The notes beneath the pieces were generated by a model, which saw only the letters and a program-made list of their open reading frames with translations, ran no database searches and was not told where the DNA came from. A stretch of DNA of 5,042 nucleotides from Betaproteobacteria bacterium. Its GTDB lineage: Bacteria; Pseudomonadota; Gammaproteobacteria; Burkholderiales; Burkholderiaceae_C. The position numbers were made by a program, and so were the translations under genes. Location: contig RFTR01000146.1 in assembly GCA_009923345.1 (NCBI GenBank), positions 1 through 5,042 of the forward strand, read 5' to 3'. Below, in pieces: positions 1-4,675 of this stretch. The stretch's first letter is position 1; each line of letters begins with the position of its first letter.

Positions 1-23
1 TCGATCAAAGCTACTTTAGCCAC
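1..23 (-). CDS. rpsN: 30S ribosomal protein S14, N-terminal fragment (cut by window edge)
   Basis: Only the first seven codons and part of the eighth are inside the window; they read M-A-K-V-A-L-I, which matches the usual start of betaproteobacterial S14 (MAK-LALIE type). The start codon is GTG at 23-21. The only other GTG nearby, at 30-28, runs into a stop after four codons. The position directly after rplE is the conserved place of rpsN in the spc operon. S14 is a small-subunit protein that binds 16S rRNA in the 30S head. The gap from the rplE stop is 8 nt. Identification rests on context plus seven residues, so it is likely but not proven by length. Confidence 0.85.
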
Positions 24-26
24 GTG

Positions 27-33
27 TCACCTC
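27..33 (-). promoter_or_regulatory. Ribosome binding site of rpsN, overlapping the rplE stop
   Basis: On the minus strand the rplE stop TGA is followed directly by GGTGACAC and then GTG, so a GAGGTGA Shine-Dalgarno sequence overlaps the last two bases of the stop codon. The GAGG core lies 6 nt from the GTG. This placement decides the GTG start and suggests that S14 translation is coupled to ribosomes finishing L5. Confidence 0.8.
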
Positions 34-571
34 AGTTCTTGAACGGGAAACGAAAGCCAGCGAGCAGTGCTTTGCACTCGTCGTCTGTTTTGGCTGTCGT
101 GGTAATGCTGATGTTGAGGCCGCGCAGTGCGTCGACTTTGTCGTACTCAATCTCAGGGAAAATGATTTGCTCTTTCACGCCGATGTTGTAGTTACCGCGG
201 CCATCAAAGGCACGACCGGAAATACCACGGAAGTCACGCACGCGAGGCAACGCGATGGTCACGAAGCGGTCGAGGAATTCGTACATCTGCACGCCACGCA
301 AGGTGACCATGCAACCAATCGGTTGTTGTTCGCGGATTTTGAAACCAGCGATCGCCTTCTTAGCTTTAGTCACCACAGGCTTTTGGCCTGCAATTTTGGC
401 CAAGTCGCCAACAGCGTTGTCCATGACCTTTTTGTCGGCTACGGCTTCGCTAACACCCATGTTCAAGGTGATTTTGGTCAAACGCGGCACCTGCATAGGC
501 GTCTTGTAGCCAAACTTGGCTGTCAACTCAGGGACGAGCTTTTCGCGGTAGTGTTGTTGTAAACGTGCCAT
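32..571 (-). CDS. rplE: 50S ribosomal protein L5
   Basis: L5 binds 5S rRNA in the central protuberance of the large subunit and contacts the 30S head and P-site tRNA. The 179-residue product has the usual length. It carries the L5 core around residues 59-78 (KIAGQKPVVTKAKKAIAGFK), then MVTLRG, the RFVTIALPRVRDFRG segment, GRGNYNIGVKEQ and the C-terminal ISITTTAKTDDE. I chose the ATG at 571-569 (MARLQQHY) over the one two codons upstream at 577. The AAGGTGG site ends 7 nt before the first of these but only 1 nt before the other, and the MAR beginning is typical of betaproteobacterial L5. With this start, 2 nt separate it from the rplX stop; the upstream start would give a 4-nt ATGA overlap. 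Third gene of the spc operon; no odd residues seen. Confidence 0.98.
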   Translation of the reverse strand: MARLQQHYREKLVPELTAKFGYKTPMQVPRLTKITLNMGVSEAVADKKVMDNAVGDLAKIAGQKPVVTKAKKAIAGFKIREQQPIGCMVTLRGVQMYEFLDRFVTIALPRVRDFRGISGRAFDGRGNYNIGVKEQIIFPEIEYDKVDALRGLNISITTTAKTDDECKALLAGFRFPFKN

Positions 572-573
572 GT

Positions 574-894
574 TCATGCCACCTTAATTTCTTCGCCGCT
601 GGACTTGAAGACGCGCACTTTGCTGCCGTCAGCCAGGACCTTGATGCCCACGCGGTCTGCACGACCGGTTGTGGCGTTGTAGATAGCCACGTTGGACTGG
701 TGAATTGGCATAGTTTTTTCAACGATGCCCCCTTGCGAACCCGCCATGGGGTTGGGCTTGGTGTGTTTCTTCACCAGATTGATGCCTTCAACCAACAAGT
801 GGCTGTCGTCTTTGCGCAACGACACAACGCCGCGCTTACCCTTGTCACGTCCAGCGAGAACGATGACTTGGTCGCCTTTACGAATCTTGTTCAT
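574..894 (-). CDS. rplX: 50S ribosomal protein L24
   Basis: L24 is an early-binding 23S rRNA protein that helps start assembly of the large subunit. The 106-residue product has the family length. It opens with the KOW/L24 signature at residues 7-24 (GD-Q-V-I-V-LAG-R-D-KGKRG-VV), followed by the VEGINLVKKHTKPNP segment and the GGI-EK-MPIH-SNVAIYN stretch typical of bacterial L24. It lies between rplN and rplE, as in nearly all spc operons. The ATG at 894 is preceded by AAGGA at 7 nt. The S8 repressor site known in E. coli lies near the rplX-rplE junction. I did not see a clear copy of it here, but it is defined by structure and hard to judge by eye. Confidence 0.98.
   Translation of the reverse strand: MNKIRKGDQVIVLAGRDKGKRGVVSLRKDDSHLLVEGINLVKKHTKPNPMAGSQGGIVEKTMPIHQSNVAIYNATTGRADRVGIKVLADGSKVRVFKSSGEEIKVA
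579..585 (-). promoter_or_regulatory. Ribosome binding site of rplE inside the end of rplX
   Basis: The minus strand reads AAGGTGG within the last codons of rplX (Lys-Val-Ala). It sits 7 nt from the ATG at 571 and 1 nt from the ATG at 577, which favours the downstream start for L5. Its position inside rplX implies translational coupling of L24 and L5. Confidence 0.7.
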
Positions 895-901
895 GGGCTA
901 G

Positions 902-906
902 TCCTT
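902..906 (-). promoter_or_regulatory. Ribosome binding site of rplX, overlapping the rplN stop
   Basis: The minus strand reads TAAGGAC, where TAA is the rplN stop and AAGGA is the Shine-Dalgarno sequence. It lies 7 nt before the rplX ATG. The overlap suggests translational coupling between L14 and L24. Confidence 0.75.
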
Positions 907-1273
907 ACAGAACTTCAGGAGCCAAAGACACGATCTTCATGAACTTTTCAGTACGCAATTCACGCGTAACTGGGCCGAAGATGCGTGTGCCAATAGGCTC
1001 CAACTTTGCATTGAGCAACACGGCTGCGTTGCCATCGAATTTGACAAGCGAGCCGTCGCCGCGGCGGATGCCTTTGGCAGTACGCACCACTACAGCGCTA
1101 TAGACCTCGCCTTTTTTGACGCGGCCACGCGGAGCGGCTTCTTTAATACTCACTTTGATAATGTCGCCAACGCTAGCGTAGCGACGCTTGGAGCCGCCAA
1201 GCACCTTGATGCACAAAACGGATTTCGCACCCGTGTTGTCGGCGACTTCTAACCGAGATTCAGTTTGGATCAT
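905..1273 (-). CDS. rplN: 50S ribosomal protein L14
   Basis: L14 binds 23S rRNA at the subunit interface and takes part in intersubunit bridges. The 122-residue product has the family length, from MIQTESRLEVADNTGAK through the GGS-KRRYASVGD-I-VSIKEA segment to the L14 signature region at about residues 72-87 (GDGSLVKFDGNAAVLL) and the closing IFGPVTRELR. The start is the ATG at 1273-1271, because L14 proteins begin MIQ. An in-frame TTG five codons upstream (1288) would add an unusual MGIQE extension and has no support. A GGGA lies 9 nt upstream of the ATG as a weak ribosome site. It is the first gene of the spc run: rpsQ, which often precedes it, is absent and proC points the other way. Confidence 0.98.
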   Translation of the reverse strand: MIQTESRLEVADNTGAKSVLCIKVLGGSKRRYASVGDIIKVSIKEAAPRGRVKKGEVYSAVVVRTAKGIRRGDGSLVKFDGNAAVLLNAKLEPIGTRIFGPVTRELRTEKFMKIVSLAPEVL

Positions 1274-1289
1274 TTCTTGTATTCCCAAC

Positions 1290-1326
1290 TTGCACCAGTT
1301 TTTTGCAAATCCCAGTAAAACTAGGA
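1290..1326 (-). promoter_or_regulatory. Two small stem-loops in the leader just before rplN
   Basis: Read on the minus strand, a 7-bp stem (TCCTAGT / ACTGGGA, one G-U pair, triloop TTT) occupies 1326-1310. Right after it, TTGCA (1308-1304) can pair with TGCAA (1294-1290) around a 9-nt loop. Neither is followed by a T run, so they do not look like terminators. Their place 17-53 nt before the rplN start would suit a translational control site, but no known ribosomal-protein binding site was recognised. Such short stems can arise by chance. Confidence 0.35.
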
Positions 1327-1395
1327 ATTAACAATAAAACCGATCAGTCTTGGGCCCGTCATCCACGCCACGAACCACTCGCGACGCTTCAACTT

Positions 1396-1426
1396 GGGGC
1401 AGATAACCCCGCTTTTTTGAGCGGAG
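1396..1426 (-). promoter_or_regulatory. Pair of mutually exclusive hairpins at the 5' end of the rplN leader
   Basis: In the predicted minus-strand RNA, hairpin A pairs CUCCGCU (1426-1420) with AGCGGGG (1413-1407) around the loop CAAAAA. Its second pair is G-U, which works only in the minus-strand RNA. Hairpin B pairs GGGG (1410-1407) with CCCC (1399-1396) around UUAUCUG. The four G residues are shared, so only one can form fully. Hairpin A would begin at or within a base or two of the predicted transcript start. The layout resembles a switch or a 5' protective stem, but neither role is shown. On the plus strand hairpin B is followed by GC and six T, which resembles a terminator. Confidence 0.45.
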
Positions 1427-1432
1427 CCGCAG

Positions 1433-1462
1433 ATTATGCCACGTTTTTCTGGCCTACGTCAA
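1433..1462 (-). promoter_or_regulatory. Sigma70-type promoter of the rplN (spc) operon
   Basis: The minus strand holds a -35 box TTGACG (1462-1457), an 18-bp spacer and a -10 box CATAAT (1438-1433). A TG one base before the -10 gives an extended -10. Five of six bases match consensus in each box, the best promoter I see in the window. The predicted start is near 1425-1427, giving a leader of about 150 nt before rplN. The bases between -10 and the start (CTGCGGC) are GC-rich, a feature known from stringently controlled ribosomal promoters. It faces rplN, the first gene of the spc run, where a promoter is needed because no gene upstream reads in this direction. Confidence 0.75.
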
Positions 1463-1659
1463 CACCCCTGTCTCGGGCCCATAAGTTGTTGTAAATCTCA
1501 GACAATGGCAGGAAACCCAATCGGAGCGTCTTCTAGTCCTTGAGCTTTTAGGCACTTGCGATCCTTTGCATCTAACTAAATGACCGCCTACTTTTTCTCT
1601 TTCAATCTATGACCGCCTCGCGCAACTCCGCAACTTCGACAACCTCCCAAGAGGACCCC
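1463..1659. other. Non-coding gap upstream of proC; nothing clear in it
   Basis: This stretch should hold the proC promoter and its 5' leader, but I find no pair of -35 and -10 boxes good enough to name. The last part before the GTG start (1609-1659) is open in the proC frame and could code a 17-residue extension if the ATG at 1609 were used; it is rich in Ser and Thr and is preceded by a pyrimidine-rich stretch without a ribosome site. No RNA gene or repeat was recognised. Confidence 0.5.
1649..1655 (+). promoter_or_regulatory. Ribosome binding site deciding the proC start
   Basis: AAGAGGA lies just before the GTG at 1660, with the GAGG core 5 nt away. The alternative ATG at 1609 follows a C/T-rich run with no purine-rich site. 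This favours initiation at the GTG. Confidence 0.65.
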
Positions 1660-2475
1660 GTGCCGCACATCGCTTTTATTGGGGGCGGCAATATGGCGAG
1701 CGCCATCATCGGCGGGCTGCTCAAAAAAGGGGTTGGGCCTGAAAGCCTGAAGGTTGTGGAGCCTTTTGAAGCCTCACGCGACGCCCTATGCTCACAATTT
1801 AGTGTAGGCGCGATTGCCAAAGCCGATACATCTTTAGAAAGCGCAGACTTAGTCGTTTGGGCCGTCAAACCCCAAAACTTGCGTGAAGCGGCAGGTCAAG
1901 CCGGATTGTTTTGCAAAGATGCGCTGCATTTAAGCGTGGCAGCTGGTATCCGAAGCGACAGTCTGGCCCAATGGCTGGGTTCGCAACGCATTGTGCGCGC
2001 CATGCCAAACACACCAGCCCTGGTAGGTCTAGGTCAAACGGGCTTGTTCGCACGTTCTGGTGTTTCAGACAATGACAAAGCCTGGGTCGAGTGGCTGGTC
2101 GCCAGTACGGGGCAATTTTTGTGGGTCGGCGAAGAGACGCAGTTGGACGCAGTCACGGCGGTTTCGGGATCTGGCCCAGCCTACGTCTTCTACTTTATCG
2201 AAGCCATGGAGAAAGCCGCAATAGAGATGGGCATGTCGCCTGACCACGCCAAGCAACTCGCCATTGGCACATTTGTAGGCGCGAGCCAGTTGGCGCAAAG
2301 CGCGCAAGAACCAGTCTCGGTATTGCGGGAACGCGTCACATCCAAAGGCGGCACCACCCATGCAGCGATCACGGCTATGCAATCCGCCCAAGTCAGCGCG
2401 TTGTTTCAAGACGCCATCAAGGCTGCGCAAGCGCGCGCGCAAGTCTTAGGCGATGAATTCGGCAAAAACGATTGA
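1660..2475 (+). CDS. proC: Pyrroline-5-carboxylate reductase
   Basis: ProC reduces 1-pyrroline-5-carboxylate to L-proline with NAD(P)H, the last step of proline synthesis in the cytoplasm. The 271-residue product has the family length. The N-terminal Rossmann fold starts at once with FIGGGNMASAII (glycines at 8-10), followed by WAVKPQ (67-72) and the conserved RAMPNTPA (113-120). The C-terminal dimerisation domain carries TAVSGSGPAY (166-175) and the P5CR signature LRERVTSKGGTTHAA (222-236). I chose GTG at 1660 because it has a ribosome site and gives the standard beginning; an ATG at 1609 would add 17 Ser/Thr-rich residues before the fold. All expected motifs are present. It is divergent from rplN and is followed after 38 nt by a small secreted-protein gene on the same strand. 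Confidence 0.95.
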   Translation: MPHIAFIGGGNMASAIIGGLLKKGVGPESLKVVEPFEASRDALCSQFSVGAIAKADTSLESADLVVWAVKPQNLREAAGQAGLFCKDALHLSVAAGIRSDSLAQWLGSQRIVRAMPNTPALVGLGQTGLFARSGVSDNDKAWVEWLVASTGQFLWVGEETQLDAVTAVSGSGPAYVFYFIEAMEKAAIEMGMSPDHAKQLAIGTFVGASQLAQSAQEPVSVLRERVTSKGGTTHAAITAMQSAQVSALFQDAIKAAQARAQVLGDEFGKND

Positions 2476-2513
2476 GCGAGAATCACCACATTATTTTTTG
2501 ACGCAATCGAACC

Positions 2514-2747
2514 ATGCACAAGCTTCTTCTAACTCTTCTCGCCTCAACCTCTTTTGCTTTGTCTGCAGGGTCATTTGCCCAAACTGCGACACCGACTCAG
2601 CCCAATGCGCAGCCAACTGCTCAGGCATCTCCTTCGGGCGCCAACCCCGATAAGACCGCAGCCCCCGAGCAAAGCAAGGCCAACAAAAAAAGCAAAAAGA
2701 AAAAACTCAAAAAGAAAAAGGCCCGTAGCGCCAAAGCGAAGTTATAA
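2514..2747 (+). CDS. Small exported protein with lysine-rich tail, function unknown
   Basis: I do not recognise this 77-residue protein. Residues 1-22 form a good Sec signal peptide: Lys at 3, a hydrophobic core LLLTLLASTSFAL, and a Ser-Phe-Ala cleavage site before Gln23. The mature part would be about 55 residues in two sections: a Pro/Gln/Thr/Ala-rich, probably disordered stretch (23-52) and a very basic tail (53-77) with 13 lysines and one arginine. There are no cysteines after the signal, so it is not a lipoprotein. It lies 38 nt after proC and may be read from the same transcript. No clear ribosome site precedes the ATG, which weakens the call. In composition it recalls small basic periplasmic proteins such as acid-shock types, but this is a resemblance only. 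The tail is coded by A-rich runs of up to seven A. Confidence 0.7.
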   Translation: MHKLLLTLLASTSFALSAGSFAQTATPTQPNAQPTAQASPSGANPDKTAAPEQSKANKKSKKKKLKKKKARSAKAKL

Positions 2748-2802
2748 CTACTTAGCTAACCATAAGGCTTGCATAACTAAGGCGCCGTATAACTAAGAAG
2801 GC
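2744..2802. repeat. Short A/T-rich repeats in the convergent gap
   Basis: ATAACTA occurs three times (2744-2750, 2773-2779, 2789-2795), the last overlapping the ubiA stop codon. The longer units CATAAGGC (2761), CATAACTAAGGC (2772) and TATAACTAAGAAGGC (2788) look like variants of one another. Two 8-bp palindromes, GTTATAAC (2741-2748) and TTAGCTAA (2752-2759), lie beside them. I see no stem followed by a T run, so there is no clear terminator between the convergent genes. Confidence 0.4.
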
Positions 2803-3701
2803 ATGAGCGCGAAACCCACCGCGATACCCGCAAAAACCGTGGCGCCTAGCCAGTGGTTCAACCTAAATGCCTTGAAACACCCCTCGCGGGTTCTGTTTCT
2901 AATCAGTTGAAAGTGCCACGCCACTTGCGCAGCGGCGAATGAAAGTGCAATGCCCCAGGGCCATGCGAACGCTTGTTCTTGCAAAAGCGCCCACCATCCG
3001 CCCAAAAATACTGCATAGAAGGCCATCACAGCCAGAATGTCGAACCGCCCTAGAGTGATTGCCGAAGTTTTCATGCCGATGCGTAAATCGTCGTCACGGT
3101 CGACCATGGCGTACTCGGTGTCGTAGGCCAAGACCCAAAAGAGGTTGAAGGCGAGCAAGGCCCACGCTTGCCATGGCACGCACTCCGTCATAGCGCTTAT
3201 GGTGAGTTCATGCCACGCCAATCCGACGCCCTTGACAGCGGCAAACGCCATCGGAATGCCAAAGCTAAACGCCACACCAAGAACGGCTTGTGGCATAGAC
3301 ACCAAGCGCTTGGCGAAGGGATAAAACAAGGTCACAGCTAAGGCTACAAAAGACCAAGCCACAGCCGCAGGGTTGGTGGTGAGCACCAAGCCAAATGCCA
3401 TCAAGGCCAAGACCGCTCCAACAGATAAAGCTTCACGCACCGACACAGCCCCTCGGGTGACGGGCCGCTGGGCTGTGCGTTTGACGTGCTTATCGAACTC
3501 GCGGTCTGCTACATCGTTGATGCAACAACCTGCACTGCGCATCAGAATGGTTCCCGCTACAAATACGCTCAGTAGGTGCCAGCCTGGCCAACCACCTGCG
3601 GCAATCCAAAGGCCTGATAGCGAAGGCCATAAAAGCAATAACCAACCAGCAGGTCGGTTCCAACGAATCAAGTCGAGATAGAGACGCCAACGCGGTTCCA
3701 T
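2793..3701 (-). CDS. ubiA: 4-hydroxybenzoate polyprenyltransferase
   Basis: UbiA joins a long isoprenoid tail to 4-hydroxybenzoate in the inner membrane, the membrane-committing step of ubiquinone synthesis. The 302-residue product has the family length. It shows both aspartate-rich motifs that bind Mg-diphosphate: N62-D63-xx-D66-xxx-D70 followed by KRTAQRP (74-80), and D194-xx-Y197-xxx-D201 followed by DDDLRIGMKT (203-212). The opening RWNRPAGWLLLLWPSLSGLW is typical. Many hydrophobic segments (for example about 18-34, 41-57, 91-108, 113-127, 137-156, 180-193, 222-240, 248-265, 284-300) fit a polytopic membrane protein. The ATG at 3701 lies 4 nt after the oxyR stop, so the two are surely cotranscribed; no strong ribosome site is seen, which suggests coupling. 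The substrate is inferred from the close match to the E. coli UbiA motif pattern; a related prenyltransferase is unlikely. Confidence 0.96.
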   Translation of the reverse strand: MEPRWRLYLDLIRWNRPAGWLLLLWPSLSGLWIAAGGWPGWHLLSVFVAGTILMRSAGCCINDVADREFDKHVKRTAQRPVTRGAVSVREALSVGAVLALMAFGLVLTTNPAAVAWSFVALAVTLFYPFAKRLVSMPQAVLGVAFSFGIPMAFAAVKGVGLAWHELTISAMTECVPWQAWALLAFNLFWVLAYDTEYAMVDRDDDLRIGMKTSAITLGRFDILAVMAFYAVFLGGWWALLQEQAFAWPWGIALSFAAAQVAWHFQLIRNRTREGCFKAFRLNHWLGATVFAGIAVGFALMPS

Positions 3702-3705
3702 AGCT

Positions 3706-4671
3706 TTAAGACAAACGCGTCAAACCAGCCAGTTCGCATGCGTAGACCGCGTTGCGTAGGGCGGCAATCGCTTCATAACGGGTGAAACTGCGCCGCCACG
3801 CTAACACCACACGGCGCTTGGGAGGTTCGCCACCGCCGTCGTCGATGACGGGTAAAAACCGCACATAGGTCTCTTCGTTTTTTTTACGCTTGGTCGCGTT
3901 ATCCAATGCATCTTTGGGCACACTGGAGCGGGGCACCAATGTCACGCCCATGCCTGCCGCCACCATGTGTTTGATAGTCTCTAGCGAAGAGCCCTCAAAG
4001 CTTTTTTGAATACCGGCAGCGTTGGTAGAAAACCTAGCGAACTCTGGACACACTTCCAAGACATGGTCACGAAAGCAGTGTCCGTTTCCAAGCAGCAACA
4101 TAGTTTCGTTTTTCAAAGCGGTGGCGCTGACTTCTTTGAGTGCCGCTAGCGGGTGGTTGCTTGGCACGGCAGCCATAAAAGGCTCGTCGTACAAAGGCGC
4201 GGTGGCCAAGCCAGCGTCTGGAAAAGGCTCGGCCAAGATGGCGCAATCGATCTCGCCAGTGCGCAACATCTCCAGCAATTTGACGGTGAAGTTCTCGAGC
4301 AACATCAGCGGCATTTCGGGAGATTTTTGGATGACATTGCGCACCAAGTCTGGCAACAAATATGGGGCGATGGTGTAGATCACTCCGAGTTTCAACGGCC
4401 CAGCCAATGGGTTTTTGCCACGTTTGGCGATTTCTTTGATGTTGGCGGCTTGCTCCAACACGCTTTGTGCTTGGCGCACGATTTCTTCGCCTAAATCGGT
4501 CACCGCGACTTCGTTAGCGCTGCGCTCAAACAACTTGACGTCGAGCTCTTCTTCGAGCTTTTTGATCGCGACCGACAAAGTGGGCTGCGACACAAAGCAG
4601 GCATCGGCGGCGCGGCCAAAGTGCTTTTCGCGGGCGACAGCCACGATGTATTTGAGTTCGGTCAGGGTCAT
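3706..4671 (-). CDS. oxyR: Peroxide-sensing LysR-family regulator OxyR
   Basis: OxyR senses hydrogen peroxide by forming a disulfide and then activates antioxidant genes such as catalase and alkyl hydroperoxide reductase. The 321-residue product has an N-terminal LysR helix-turn-helix (about 1-60: MTLTELKYIVAVAREKHFGRAA, then QPTLSVAIKKLEEEL, LFER), a linker helix (about 61-88) and a substrate-binding-type domain. The redox cysteines are C199 and C208, in GHCFRDHVLEVC, exactly the E. coli positions, with H198 and R201 also kept; this sets it apart from other LysR regulators. T100 is also present before APYLLP. A basic, Gly/Pro-containing segment at about 258-287 lies near the C terminus. The ATG at 4671 is 4 nt past the recG stop with no strong ribosome site, so it is probably coupled to recG. 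Its targets are not visible in the window. Confidence 0.96.
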   Translation of the reverse strand: MTLTELKYIVAVAREKHFGRAADACFVSQPTLSVAIKKLEEELDVKLFERSANEVAVTDLGEEIVRQAQSVLEQAANIKEIAKRGKNPLAGPLKLGVIYTIAPYLLPDLVRNVIQKSPEMPLMLLENFTVKLLEMLRTGEIDCAILAEPFPDAGLATAPLYDEPFMAAVPSNHPLAALKEVSATALKNETMLLLGNGHCFRDHVLEVCPEFARFSTNAAGIQKSFEGSSLETIKHMVAAGMGVTLVPRSSVPKDALDNATKRKKNEETYVRFLPVIDDGGGEPPKRRVVLAWRRSFTRYEAIAALRNAVYACELAGLTRLS

Positions 4672-4675
4672 GGGA

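Noticed and set aside
167..562. Long open frame of 131 codons on the plus strand opposite rplE
   Set aside because: It is the antisense shadow of a conserved ribosomal-protein gene and shows no known protein features.
572..577. Upstream ATG for rplE giving an ATGA overlap with the rplX stop
   Set aside because: The AAGGTGG site is only 1 nt away from it but 7 nt from the second ATG, which also gives the usual MAR beginning. The overlap start cannot be fully excluded.
1274..1288. Upstream TTG start for rplN adding five residues
   Set aside because: L14 proteins begin at the MIQTESRL methionine, and the TTG has no ribosome site.
1396..1418. GGGG-loop-CCCC followed by GC and six T, resembling a plus-strand rho-independent terminator
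   Set aside because: The stem has only four pairs and no gene on the plus strand leads into it; the same bases make better sense as leader hairpins in the minus-strand RNA.
1351..1481. Inverted copies of TGGGCCCG (1351-1358) and CGGGCCCA (1474-1481)
   Set aside because: Only 8 bp, largely the GGGCCC palindrome, and 115 nt apart; likely chance.
1303..1494. Open frame of 63 codons on the plus strand in the rplN-proC gap
   Set aside because: No ribosome site, no recognisable protein, and it runs antisense through the predicted spc promoter and leader.
2065..2442. Open frame of 125 codons on the minus strand opposite proC
   Set aside because: Antisense shadow of proC; high arginine and cysteine content and no family resemblance.
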